Assembly: GCF_000003815.2 (NCBI RefSeq)
Contig: NC_049982.1
Span: 22,917,835-22,981,834 of the forward strand
DNA: 64,000 nucleotides
Reading direction: 5' to 3'
From: Branchiostoma floridae
Taxonomy: Eukaryota > Chordata > Leptocardii > Amphioxiformes > Branchiostomatidae
Shown here: one piece after another, positions 55,701-64,000 of the stretch
Numbering within the stretch: the first letter of the stretch is position 1
How the letters are laid out: every line of letters starts with the position of its first letter
Made by a program: the position numbers and the translations under genes
The notes under the pieces: model-generated
Seen by the model: the letters and a program-made list of their open reading frames with translations, nothing else
The model's database searches: none
Told to the model about the DNA's origin: nothing

Positions 55701-58700
55701 AAGTTAAATGTATGTACCTGTTACATGTAGCTGAAAGTTACGTATGGACGAATTAAGTGTGGTCGTGTGGCATAACTGCAGGGTGTTTAGTCCAGAACCC
55801 AAAGGTACTGGGTTCAAATCCTGTCATGCTACGGTAACCAATCTTTTGCCGTTGGAGAAGGCACTTTACATGACTTTCCTTATCACTCCACCCAGGCATA
55901 GATATAGAATACAACACGGTGTATTCCGTATCTCCCGAGGTACCAGCCCGACCGCGGGAAGGATCACCCGACGGCTGATGACCGGAGGGTGATCCGACCA
56001 GCGGGAGGTCTGGGACCGAGGGTGATGCGGAATACACCGTGTTGTATTTTATTTATGTCATACCCACCTGGGAAAACACATATTTCGATGCAAAATGCAC
56101 CAGAACTGTTGAGAATATGTTGTGTCCTCGAACAAAAGATTATAACAACAGCAATTCTACCGTCCGAATCCAGTATTCAAATTTTTAACCGTGCCATATT
56201 CGGCCCGTTCAAAATCGTACGATTTACTTGAAGGAAGCCTGACAATGTGTGATACATCTTAGAAGCCATGTGATACGGAAAGTCATCACACGGTCCAGAA
56301 AACCCGTATCAATCGTTTTTGCATCACAGGTATGACATGAAAATGGTTACCTGACTTGGGTTGAGGGTTGGGCTCTGACTCCCAATACTGTGCAATAGAC
56401 GGTGGAGTTTCCTGTTCAGATAATGGTACTTTATGGAAGACTTACCTTCAAAATCTACCCAGAGAAGAATTGTTCTTGCCCGGACGTTGTGAAGGAGAGC
56501 TGTTGTTTGTGTGCTTGTGCCAAGACCTACACCTGTACGGTATGGGAAAAACAGTTTGTCTAACCCCTACTTGTATGCCATAGGTTGTTTTTAACATACT
56601 TGATTGTCTGGTCCGTTAATTGTCGAGGGGGTTTTATTGAAACGCCTTTATTACTCCTTGATTCATGTTGAGATTGACAAGCTCAACCTTTCTTTGAGAA
56701 AACAACCTGAAACAATATAATCTTATTTAATAGCTCATTTTCTTTCAAATGTTATTTCAAATTAGTGAATGTAGCATTGGGTAGCTTTACATGACGTTAA
56801 GTCATCTGGTTTCACTCTTTTGAACTTAGAAACCTCTGATGATTACATTTGAATTTCCAAGGAGAGCGATATATAATTGTCTAAGCATTCTCAAAAGTTG
56901 ATTCTGAATGTAGGCATTTCATACTTAAAATTATTATAGAAGTTAATGAAAGAAACTTGCCATTAGACTTAGAGACTGTCCCCAGGAAAACACCAGATGC
57001 ATTTTACAAGATAAATCAAATTGTATGAGTAACAAATATACAATATAAGTACCTTGCTGGGTGACTTTCATAAGCCTCCTCAAAACTTAGAAAATAAATT
57101 TTGGGTGCATCACATACAATAAAGTAAAATATCAGAAAAACCTAATTTTGATGAACCCAAATTCAAATTCTAAAACAAGTACTGCGACCAACATTTTATC
57201 ATCTTTCTAATGCTTAGGTGTCAAGAATATGGTGTATACTTAATATACTTTGATATCTTTACACATATATGTAAACCTACGAAAATGCTCAGCTCCAATT
57301 TTGGGTGCACCAAGGTGTACATGCACCCGGTATTTCGAGCCCTGAGACAGTGATGTGTAAGGTTTCTAGGTTTGTCCACACTGATGCTAGGTCACCCATT
57401 TCAGAATCGTGTTTTCACCTTCATAGCAAGGCTCATAGTAATTTAGGTGCGTAATATAAGATCTAATGACATCTGAAACCTTCATGCCAAAGGTGTTTTG
57501 AAAATTAGCCTAATGTAAAAAGCATCTTTGTTCAACATTTTTGTTTTACAATGTATAAAAACTATGCTTATGAATATTTGGTCTGAAATACCCCATATCT
57601 GAAATATAATTTTGCTCTGGAATATATTTCGTCTAAAATACAAATCCTGTAGCTACATATTTGGACTGAAACACAACTTTGTTCAATCTGATATATGTTT
57701 GGTCTGTAATATATTTTTGTTCTGTAATGTATTTTATTTTGTTCTGAAATATATATTGTTTGGTCTGAAATATATCTTTGGTCTAGAAATATGTCTTTGG
57801 TTTGAAATTTATCTTTGTTATGAAACATACCTGAAGTATATCTTTGATCTGACACTTATCTTCGGTCATATGTCCAGATTGAAACAGTCGGGGCTGAGTG
57901 TTCGGTTCTGCACCAATGAGACACAGTGCACCCGAGACCATCTGGTCACCAAGCTGTGTGGGCTGGGCTTCCCGGTACAGCGGGAGGAGGTGTTCGCTCC
58001 AGCTCCTGCAGCGTGCATCGTTCTGAGGGACAGGAACCTCCGACCCCACCTCCTCATCCATCCAGGTTAAACATGCCTCAAGAAATACCTCTAAATATTA
58101 CCTTTACCAATGCTAGAAGGTTAATATGTGTTTTTGGTGTGTCTGTCTGTCTCTCTGTGTGTGTTAACGGCATGACTCATGAAGCCATGGATGGATCCTG
58201 ATGATATTTCTAACGTTGGCCAGGGTCGGGAAAACAAACTTTTAAGGATAAGTCTGCTAATGGGACCCCTAGCAACTGCACTACAGCAGAACTAAGTCTT
58301 CCGTTTTTTATATCTTGAAAGTCTCTGTAATGCTTTGGTCGTGAGTGGTAGATAGCTCTTGTTATGGGCGCTGTAGCTTCCCACTAACAACTTTATAATG
58401 AATGTTTTCATACCAGCCAACACTAACTAACAAAAGGTACTCCTCTACCCTACTGCAGATTGTCGACCTGAGTTTGAGGGAGTGGACTGCTCCAGCCCCA
58501 ACTGTGTCCTGATCGGAGATGCAACTGATGAATTTTCCTATAAAAATCTCAACGAAGCCTTTAGAGTTCTGGTGGGGTTGCAGGATCCTATTTTAATATC
58601 TATGGGAAAAGGGTGAGTGATCTATCATTTTAGCAACAAAAGCTGTTGCATTTGCACTGTTTGAATTTGTATGTAATCTAAGATTTGAGGTGTTACCTTT

Positions 58701-61700
58701 CGACACAGGCATATCTAAGGATTGAAATCTTTGACCTCGGCATTTAGTTACATATCATGTATATGGTACAATGTTTATATTGATGCTAGGAAGGCCACAT
58801 TTTCCTGAAAATGCAGGATGTCTCCCTCCCAGTAGTTTGCCTTTTGTCAAGCTACTTGCATGCAATGCTACACCATTAGGCCTCGCTGCAACTTGATTCA
58901 GTCATCGAATTGCTGAGACTAAAAATGTTTTGTGAATCTTTTTGGTGTACAATTGAATATGTGCAATTTTTGGTGACAAAATCAGTTTCTTCTTGTTCAT
59001 TTTTTGATACAGAATAATAATATAAGGAAAGGTAGAGTCACATCACAAGTATATGACCTGCATAAGCACACAATACAATACCATTTGGCTTACTCCTGAG
59101 GGGTCGCCAAAAATTAACATAATCTATACATTCAACTGAATTCATACACGTGTTATGTTATAATTTATTATGTGTATTTATTAGTAGATGATTGCTTTTA
59201 CTGTTGTAAGCTGAAAGTACTTGCTGTACTGTAATACCATTTAAATCCTTGTATGAACCTCGCAATTCAGCCTTTTAGGCTGCAATGATTTTCGTTTTCA
59301 ATAAAAGTTGGAAACTTGGAGTGTAAATCAAATTAGATTTTCATGATCAATGAACTGCAGTTAAGCAAGGTATACTAGAAACTCTAAGTAGCTTATGGTG
59401 GCATGAGATCTAGGAACCCTTGTATTATTTCTAAACATTAAGTATTAAATGCCCACGGATGATACCAAGTTCAGCTCAAGATCTGTTCTTACAGCCGATA
59501 TTATAAAGAAACAGATGGCTTGACTTTGGACGTTGGTGTTTACATGAAAGCTTTGGAGGTGAGTACCAAATTGCTAATATCCATTGCTTTTATTGTATGG
59601 TCACACGCCAGTAACATATTGCTGTAATTTTGAAAAAAGACTTTTATCACAATGTCATAAGAATGAAGAAAATACTCATTAATTGTCATGAATCTGTCCA
59701 AAAAGAAGCATATTATAGAATCTGATATAATTGCAAAATACTATATCATACTTGCTTCGTCCTAATAATAGCATAATAGTCTTCAAACAAAATAATAAGT
59801 GGACTGAATAAATGAATGGTTTATACTGATCATTGTGATCAGCTATGAAAAGTGCGTTGCAGTGACAGGGCTGAATTGGATGTTTTTTTTATAAATTAGA
59901 CTTGAACGTCTTAGGCACTTTTACCATCTTAAAAATAAAATCTTTGCACAAAAAATATCACAAATGAAATCAAACCAGTTAAAACAGATATGCTTGGGTT
60001 TACAGCAGTATGCATGCAGTCAGCATTAACCCTATAAAACACTTTAAGGTTTGAACAAAGAAACAAAGATCTCCATGGTGGGAAACTGGGTATTGTTTAC
60101 AAGGTGCAGCAAAGATAATGTGATCTCCTACATGTATACATCTGTGGCAAATTTGCTGAGCAAAATACAAGATGTTTCCAGTTTCTGTGGATTTCTAAGA
60201 AAGATCAATCAGAGTCCACATGTGGTCAACATGCGCTCTGTTCTGTTTGTGCTCCAGTATGCCTGTGATGTGGAGGCAGAGGTGGTGGGGAAGCCGGCCA
60301 AGGCCTTCTTCTTAGCAGCCCTTCAGGACATGGGGGTCCAACCTCAACATGTAGGTACCACTTTCCCTGTAGGGACTGCTATTTGCCACCACAAGCCAAA
60401 TTCAAGTAAGGACAGTATCATCAAAGTTTGTCATACATTATGTTATTATTGGAGTTATACTTAAATTGGGAATGTTACACCCAACTCCGATAAGTCTTTC
60501 AATAGAGCAAGAGAACAGTGAGTTTTGTACCTCCAACATTATAGAAGGTAACGTTAAAGTGTATGAAATGATAGAAATATTTTTTCATAAGGCCACAGCA
60601 AATAAATTTTATGGATGACATCCTCTGCAGACTGTAAAAATAGTGTGATGGGGCGAAAAGGAAACAAGATGGGTTAAAAAAACAAAATGGCTACATTTTC
60701 AAAAATGGGCACCATAAAGTTGTGATGACTGTTGTAAAAATAATTAAAGGGACAAAACATGGTATCAGAGCCAACAAGGCATTCATTCCTGTATTACTAC
60801 TGGTGTTGTAAAAGTGACACTAGTGTGGTAGACTGGCATCACTGACAAAGTTGGCAACCACACTCATAGCTTCCATATTGGTGTCACTTTTACAACTATC
60901 CAGTAAGTTTCATTTCTACAACTACAGTCCTGGGTACCTCGCAAGTGTCACTTCTACTAGTACAATTATTAGGCTACATTACAATATATTTGCTCATTTT
61001 GGTACTTTATCGTCATGTTGACCATCCCTGCAGAAGAAAAAAATTCTTGTTTTTTCTGAAATCAGGCGAAAATTAATGCGTGCGCTGATGTCATCCATAA
61101 AATTTACTTGCTGTGGTCTAATGTAGAAAGTATATTGCCTGCCTTAAGTCCTATTGAGATGTACTTCATCATATTATTCCGTCCCAATACTGCAGCCAGT
61201 CCACGGCCTTTGTTTGCCTCTAGCAGGTCCCAATTGGAGGTGTTGGGGCCCAATACGCAGTCCCATGTAACATGTCTGATAGTTTGGGGAAGGTGGCTGC
61301 AATGACACTCAGCTGGGTTCACCCATCCCCCTTGAGTTGCACTGAAAAATTTGTATTACGCAATTGCATCTTGACAAACCAACTATTATAATAGCTAAAC
61401 CCATACAATACTACATGATTGTTCCTCATTGCCCAAAAGCAAGAAATAGCCCAACCTATATGCTAGAATATGAGTATGTTCATAAACATGTCTTTGTTTT
61501 GCCCTGTACTTAGTTCAGGTTGACAAAATATACAATAAAGGAATTTATTCAAAACACTACATGGAACTGCATATGAATTTTTATATCAGGAGTTCTATTT
61601 CACTCCAGTACTGTTTATTCTTCAGGCCCTGATGGTAGGAGACGATGTGATGAATGATATTGGTGGTGCCCAGAGTGTGGGGATGAGGGGCCTACAAGTT

Positions 61701-64000
61701 AGGACAGGGAAATACAGGTACGAGGGGCGTTCCAGAAGTAATCCACCTGACCCACTTCCAGTTGTCTGATCTAGATGAAATTTTGCATTTGTAATGATTC
61801 ATATCTCTATGGGTTATGTTGCAAAAAACAGCTCTGAACTAATTTTGGTTTTTGATTTAAAGGTGTTTGAACTGAGTCAGGTGTGAAATGGACCAGGTGT
61901 GAAATGGAGCCAGTTGAGTGTTGCGCAGTGATCCGGTTTTTGTATTTGAAAGGACGCATACCAAATGAGACTTTTGATGAAATAAAAGAAACTTATGGTG
62001 ATGATTCCCCATCATATGACCTTGTAAAACGCTGGCATTGTGAATTCAAACATGGCCGGAAGTCTGTGGAAACAGCTCCCAGACCTGGTCGTCCCTCTTC
62101 TGCCATTGATGAGGCATCTGTTGCAGGACCAACCTGGGGCGTCCTACAAAAACGGTGTACAGAGCTGCATCAAACGATGGTAGAAATGCATAACTCTGGG
62201 TGATTCCTATGAAGAGAAAGACTAATAACTGCACCAAGTTTCATTAATCTCCTCCTTTGGGAAATGGGTCAGGTGGATTACTTCTTGAACGCCCCTCGTA
62301 GGACAGCAATTACAGGTGTGTACAGTCACAAATTGGTCATAAAACACATGGTGTTAGTATTGGTACCAAGGACAGGACTGTTTGTGCTCCAATAGTGTTA
62401 GTGATTAGTACCAAGGACAGGGATGTTGGTTACCCCTTACCGTCAGCAATAAGTACATGTAGTTACACCTTGTAATTAGTGTATATCGGGGCGAAAAAAA
62501 AGAAGAAAAAATTTGCAAAAAGTCTTGGGTGAACATATATAACACAAAAACAAGGTTAGTAGTCAAGTTTTCAGCTTTTCATGGCATGATTTATCCAGTG
62601 AATCTCTTTCTTTGATTTGATACCACCGTTCTGATCATGTGACTGCAAAGAAGCTCTCTGATTGATTTATCAGCAGTATGTGCCCCTGGAATGTTTTTTA
62701 TAGCAAAGCCTATATTATTTTTCTTGGGACTAAATTTTTTCGGGAAAATCCGGAAAGCAACAAATTAAATTGGTGTGGCCTAAGTACATGTAGTTAGCCC
62801 TTAGTGTAAGTGACCAGTGCCAAGGACAGGGATGTTTATTTACCACATTGTTAATTATCAGTACCATTGACAGGGATGTTGGATACCCCTTACTGTTAGC
62901 AATAAGTGCATGTAGTTACACCTTAGTGTTAGTGATCAGTACCAAGGACAGGGATGTTGGTTATCCATTAGTGTTAGTGATCAGTACCAAGGACAGGAAT
63001 GTTGGTTATCCATTAGTGCTATAATCAGTACCAAGGACAGGAATGTTGGTTATCCATTAGTGTTAGTGATCAGTACCAAGGACAGGAATGTTGGTTATCC
63101 ATTAGTGTTAGTGATCAGTACCAAGGACAGGAATGTTGGTTATCCATTAGTGTTAGTGATCAGTACCAAGGACAGGAATGTTGGCTATCCATTAGTGTTA
63201 GTGATCAGTACCAAGAACAGGAATGTTGGTTATCCATTAGTGTTAGTGATCAGTACCAAGGACAGGAATGTTGGTTATCCATTAGTGTTAGTGATCAGTA
63301 CCAAGGACAGGAATGTTGGCTATCCATTAGTGTTAGTGATCAGTACCAAGAACAGGAATGTTGGTTATCCATTAGTGTTAGTGATCAGTACCAAGAACAG
63401 GAATGTTGGTTATCCATTAGTGTTAGTGATCAGTACCAAGGACAGGAATGTTGGTTATCCATTAGTGTTAGTGATCAGTACCAAGGACAGATGTTGGTCA
63501 TCCCTTAGTGCCAGTGATCAGTACCAAGGACAGATGTTGGTCATCCCTTAGTGCCAGTGATCAGTACCAAGGACAGATGTTGGTCATCCCTTAGTGCCAG
63601 TGTCAGTGATCAGTACCAAGGACAGATGTTGGTCATCCCTTAGTGCCAGTGATCAGTACCAAGGACAGATGTTGGTTATCTTTCATTGTGATCAGCACCA
63701 AGGACAGGGATGTTCAACTGGTTATCCCTTTGAGTCAGTGATTAGTACCAAGCACAGATGTTGGTTACAAATTAGTGTTAGTGATCAGTGCCTTGGACAG
63801 GAATGTTGGTTATCCATTACTGTAACTGACCAGTATGAAGGACAGGATAGTCAGAACGGCAGACCAAACGTGCATCCCTTTAAAGGAACAGAATAATGAT
63901 GCATTCCGTGATATTGTTAAAAACTTTTATTTTGCAGACCTGAAGATGAGCACCACCCCAGTGTTCATCCCGATGGTTTTGTGGATAACCTGAAGCAGGC
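49644..64000 (+). CDS. LHPP: phospholysine phosphohistidine inorganic pyrophosphate phosphatase (3' end off window)
   Basis: HAD-superfamily phosphatase of the cytosol that, in vertebrates, hydrolyses pyrophosphate and removes phosphate from His or Lys. Seven exons are in frame: 49644-49777, 57878-58065, 58459-58612, 59495-59558, 60258-60350, 61626-61717, 63938-64000, giving 262 codons; the vertebrate protein is about 270, so only a short C-terminus is missing. Recognised by GVLLDISGVLYDSGA, RFCTNET, APAPAACIVL, GKGRYYKET, VGKPAKAFF, MVGDDVMNDIGGAQ and RPEDEHHP, all close to known LHPP. HAD motif I is DIS (Asp20, Ser22), motif II Thr57, motif III Lys192, motif IV Asp217/Asp218. The start ATG sits in a strong context (CCCAAGATGG). 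Intron 1 (8.1 kb) contains a gene on the opposite strand. The intron 6 donor is made by a mariner remnant. Confidence 0.95.
49778..52034. other. LHPP intron 1, left part; 3' flank of the LRR-Ig gene
   Basis: AT-rich with no repeats recognised. Part of it must be the minus-strand 3' UTR of the LRR-Ig gene; TTTATT words (poly-A signals on the minus strand) occur near 51170 and 50320. Confidence 0.4.
52035..54617 (-). CDS. LRR-Ig transmembrane receptor with NPxY-repeat tail, 860 aa
   Basis: Intact single coding exon, ATG at 54617. Signal peptide 1-23; N-cap Cys 25-35 (CSCPPAPFCSC); about 14 LRRs 50-395; C-cap with Cys 400, 402, 423 and 445 (NPWHCDC); one Ig domain about 452-540 (Cys 471 and 521, DAGLYVCVA); Ser/Thr stalk; TM about 583-607; cytoplasmic tail 608-860. 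The order SP-LRR-Ig-TM matches LRR-Ig adhesion and immune-type receptors (LINGO/AMIGO/LRIG-like), which are many in amphioxus. The tail carries NPQY at 657 and 725, NPQH at 780 and NPHY at 833, each followed by a Gly/Ser-rich stretch; NPxY binds PTB domains and clathrin adaptors. LRRs at 139-283 are near-identical 48-residue units. It lies wholly within LHPP intron 1 on the opposite strand. Orthologue unknown. Confidence 0.9.
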   Translation of the reverse strand: METKLACMLIFLLVILVRGPTEASCSCPPAPFCSCNSMNISSIPQNLYPYIRDLFLKDNLITTLDQSDFSKYKNLKVLDLTTNHISTINDHSFSSLSILILLCLNRNHLTILKKNTFTGLENLHQLHLCCNSINNIQAGTFGTMQKLKMLYLYKNKLTRLRSDMFTGLVNLQELWCHCNEINDIQAGTFNTTLKLTMLILYQNKLTRLRSDIFTGLVNLQELWCHGNEINDIQAGTFNTTLKLTRLILYQNKLTRLRSGMFAGLGNLRRLILSNNVISNIQDGTFNQTSELNFLDLNMNMNLSSLRAGMFTGLGKLEKLGLVLNGITDIQAGTFTDLKSLSHIDLLDNNIKVFPIEELSKVRHISKLYLSKNQMEILPMMAHKMLASISVVYIGNNPWHCDCRMFPFRVQMTGSYTFENQIICSQPDKISGQKLKDISLIDLMYCDQEEPNIVRFERNKRNTPTEEVSLVCEASGIPTPDITVILPSGLNKTVESGGRETVNANGTMTINITAADAGLYVCVAASPVGSTFATLSVEFQVDKLTTLTSGIEQSTSPLTIPHTSDHPESTVSFKESAPKFFLPVLVRSVCGTGASAVLFGAIVFVIWSKRRAKNLPPYPDPSVVSNTTSNTSNVTTKCSHDQTPLASPMAAVKSLVRNPQYESGTAVSNGLNEDVNMTPKGPIPVAATDPESDDCTLTNTTAATVTSSLGQAALGESKVITKSLINPQYDSRSAVLHNMSQITGSTVFPTANNNAAAAAVTTTQNQTALAECQFITKSMVNPQHGSRSAADTTPTGPTVPDSNVFPTTSSTATVTTRLTMSGVYQSCSKSSGTNPHYGSSTTVSDQCHHLYNYGETSPKTY
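53790..54215 (-). repeat. 144-bp LRR-pair repeat inside the LRR-Ig gene
   Basis: Three units each code two LRRs (TLKLTxLILYQNKLTRLRS, then GLVNLQELWCHxNEINDIQA). The two middle units are almost identical at DNA level, the sign of recent duplication or gene conversion. Confidence 0.85.
54618..55749. other. LHPP intron 1; upstream flank of the LRR-Ig gene
   Basis: AT-rich; presumably contains the LRR-Ig promoter. No motif is strong enough to call. Confidence 0.35.
55750..55900 (+). mobile_element. SINE 5' fragment
   Basis: GTGGTCGTGTGGCATAACTG head, B box GGGTTCAAATCC at 55811, then CCGTTGGAGAAGGCACTTTA and CATGACTTTCCTTATCACTC, the family core. It breaks off at a palindromic element. Confidence 0.7.
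55908..56048. repeat. Palindromic element with 21-base perfect arms
   Basis: Bases 55908-55928 (AATACAACACGGTGTATTCC plus G) are perfectly mirrored at 56028-56048. The interior is GC-rich and itself partly palindromic (GGATCACCC / GGGTGATCC, CTCCCG / CGGGAG). A further pair, TATGTCATACC at 56053 and GGTATGACAT at 56329, may mark a larger nested TIR element (about 55905-56355). Confidence 0.75.
56049..57574. other. LHPP intron 1, right part; no gene
   Basis: A 71-codon frame at 56368-56583 has no domain. Otherwise AT-rich; the repeat at 57090-57344 is listed separately. Confidence 0.4.
57090..57344 (-). mobile_element. Partial copy of the TGCACCCA-rich TIR element
   Basis: Read on the minus strand: CAGGGCTCGAAATACCGGGT, TGGTGCACCCAAAATTGGAG, TGTAAAGATATCAAAGTATA, matching 44690-44830 in order. 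TGCACCCAAAAT recurs at its far end. Confidence 0.7.
57575..57862 (+). repeat. Degenerate 20-25 bp tandem repeat before LHPP exon 2
   Basis: A dozen loose repeats of TTTGGTCTGAAATATATCTT (variants TTTTGTTCTGTAATATATT and TTTGGTTTGAAATTTATCTT). The last units run to within about 16 bases of the exon 2 acceptor, so the repeat supplies its pyrimidine tract. Confidence 0.8.
57878..58065 (+). CDS. LHPP exon 2
   Basis: Encodes LKQSGLSVRFCTNETQ through LRPHLLIHPG; HAD motif II Thr lies in FCTNE. Acceptor ATGTCCAG, donor CCAG/GTTAAA, phase 1. Confidence 0.95.
58120..58420. repeat. Interspersed repeat fragment in LHPP intron 2
   Basis: GTGTGTCTGTCTGTCTCTCT, ATGACTCATGAAGCCATGGA and GTGGTAGATAGCTCTTGTTA echo blocks of the repeat at 42832-43885. 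Confidence 0.45.
58459..58612 (+). CDS. LHPP exon 3
   Basis: Encodes FEGVDCSSPNCVLIGDATDE through ILISMGKG, cap domain. Donor GG/GTGAGT, phase 2. Confidence 0.95.
58613..59494. other. LHPP intron 3; nothing recognised
   Basis: AT-rich intron with no repeat or frame of note. Confidence 0.5.
59495..59558 (+). CDS. LHPP exon 4
   Basis: Encodes RYYKETDGLTLDVGVYMKAL with a final E. Acceptor CTTACAG, donor GAG/GTGAGT. Confidence 0.95.
59559..60257. other. LHPP intron 4
   Basis: GAATAAATGAATGG with TTGCAGTGACAGGGCTGAATT near 59808-59880 resembles 18550-18635 (AATGAATGC..., GTCGCAGCAATAGGATGAATT), so a small shared repeat lies here. No gene. Confidence 0.4.
60258..60350 (+). CDS. LHPP exon 5
   Basis: Encodes YACDVEAEVVGKPAKAFF and LAALQDMGVQPQH, with motif III Lys in VGKP. 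Donor CAT/GTAGGT. Confidence 0.95.
60351..61625. other. LHPP intron 5; no gene
   Basis: AAATAAATTTTATGGATGAC at 60600 is mirrored by GTCATCCATAAAATTTACTT at 61090, with ATCCTCTGCAG and a GCGTGCGCTGATG stretch between, so 60590-61120 may be a TIR element. Frames at 61104-61322 on both strands shadow each other. Confidence 0.45.
61626..61717 (+). CDS. LHPP exon 6
   Basis: Encodes ALMVGDDVMNDIGGAQ, then MRGLQVRTGKY. Motif IV GDD binds Mg. The exon ends TACAG at a donor GTACGAGGGG; all donor bases from +4 on are transposon sequence. Confidence 0.95.
61721..62298 (+). mobile_element. Internally deleted mariner-family transposon
   Basis: A 578-bp element. The first 34 bases (starting CGAGGGGCGTTCCAGAAGTA) and the last 34 are inverted copies with one mismatch. 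TA flanks both ends (61719-61720 and 62299-62300). From the ATG at 61904 it encodes the transposase N-terminal helix-turn-helix region (IRFLYLKGRIPNETFDEIKE, PSYDLVKRWHCEFKHGRKSV, APRPGRPSS). After about 75 codons the frame jumps to what looks like the transposase C-terminus. The catalytic DDD core is absent, so it cannot move itself. Confidence 0.9.
62340..63850 (+). repeat. 45-bp minisatellite in LHPP intron 6
   Basis: The core 62930-63480 is about 12 units of 45 bp with very few changes (TAGTGTTAGTGATCAGTACC, then AAGGACAGGAATGTTGGTTA, then TCCAT). A 43-bp variant follows (GTGCCAGTGATCAGTACCAA, GGACAGATGTTGGTCATCCC). Decayed outlying units sit at 62340-62450 and 62800-62930 on the left and up to 63850 on the right. 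An AT-rich non-repeat stretch (62465-62790) splits the left part. The 15-codon unit keeps a frame open by arithmetic only. Confidence 0.9.
63938..64000 (+). CDS. LHPP exon 7 (truncated by window end)
   Basis: Encodes PEDEHHPSVHPDGFVDNLKQ and runs off the edge. Acceptor TTTATTTTGCAG lies about 88 bases beyond the minisatellite. Confidence 0.9.

Noticed and set aside
57612-58070. 152-codon frame read as one protein at LHPP exon 2
   Set aside because: The upstream two thirds is translation of the degenerate intronic repeat; the true exon begins at 57878 after CAG.
63060-63896. Long open frames coding a 15-residue repeat (VISTKDRNVGYPLVL-like)
   Set aside because: They exist because a 45-bp tandem unit lacks stops in this frame; the array lies in LHPP intron 6 and has no coding context.
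62930-63900. CRISPR-like array of regularly spaced repeats
   Set aside because: Units are contiguous 45-bp tandem repeats without unique spacers, inside an intron of an animal gene.

Overview
This is animal nuclear DNA: genes are split by GT-AG introns and most of the window is decayed repeat. Intact tRNA-headed SINEs, several inverted-repeat DNA elements, LINE and Penelope-like scraps, and LRR and LRR-Ig receptor genes with odd cytoplasmic tails together suggest a cephalochordate (Branchiostoma-like) genome. The organism is an inference; no single gene proves it.

Layout. 1-23 kb is gene-poor. It holds one recognisable coding exon, the first coding exon of a class A peptide GPCR (minus strand, 7335-7605), whose remaining exons must lie left of the window. 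Around it are two palindromic MITEs, a 1.4-1.6 kb tandem duplication (3496-6490), SINEs, a TIR element (15115-15981), a GIY-YIG (Penelope-like) relic and a LINE 3' end. 23-32 kb holds two paralogous LRR receptor genes arranged tail to tail. Both carry reading-frame lesions, and both have a cytoplasmic tail made of a 19-residue tandem repeat containing PYAEG. 34.6-36.1 kb holds a two-exon minus-strand gene for an unrecognised 357-residue coiled-coil protein with a hydrophobic pair near its C-terminus. 38.0-45.8 kb holds a ten-exon plus-strand gene for a receptor tyrosine kinase with a complete catalytic domain; its N-terminus is unresolved. 49.6-64.0 kb holds seven plus-strand exons of LHPP, a HAD-family phosphatase that runs off the right edge. 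A single-exon minus-strand LRR-Ig receptor gene (52035-54617) sits inside LHPP intron 1.

The genes do not form an operon or an obvious pathway. Shared themes are membrane receptors (GPCR, LRR receptors, RTK, LRR-Ig) and tyrosine-bearing tail motifs (PYAEG repeats, NPxY repeats, a YVNV site). Points most worth checking: the PYAEG-repeat LRR receptors, the NPxY-repeat LRR-Ig gene nested in LHPP, a mariner remnant inserted exactly in an LHPP splice donor, a 45-bp minisatellite in the same intron, and a SINE family whose copies share head and core but have different 3' tails.
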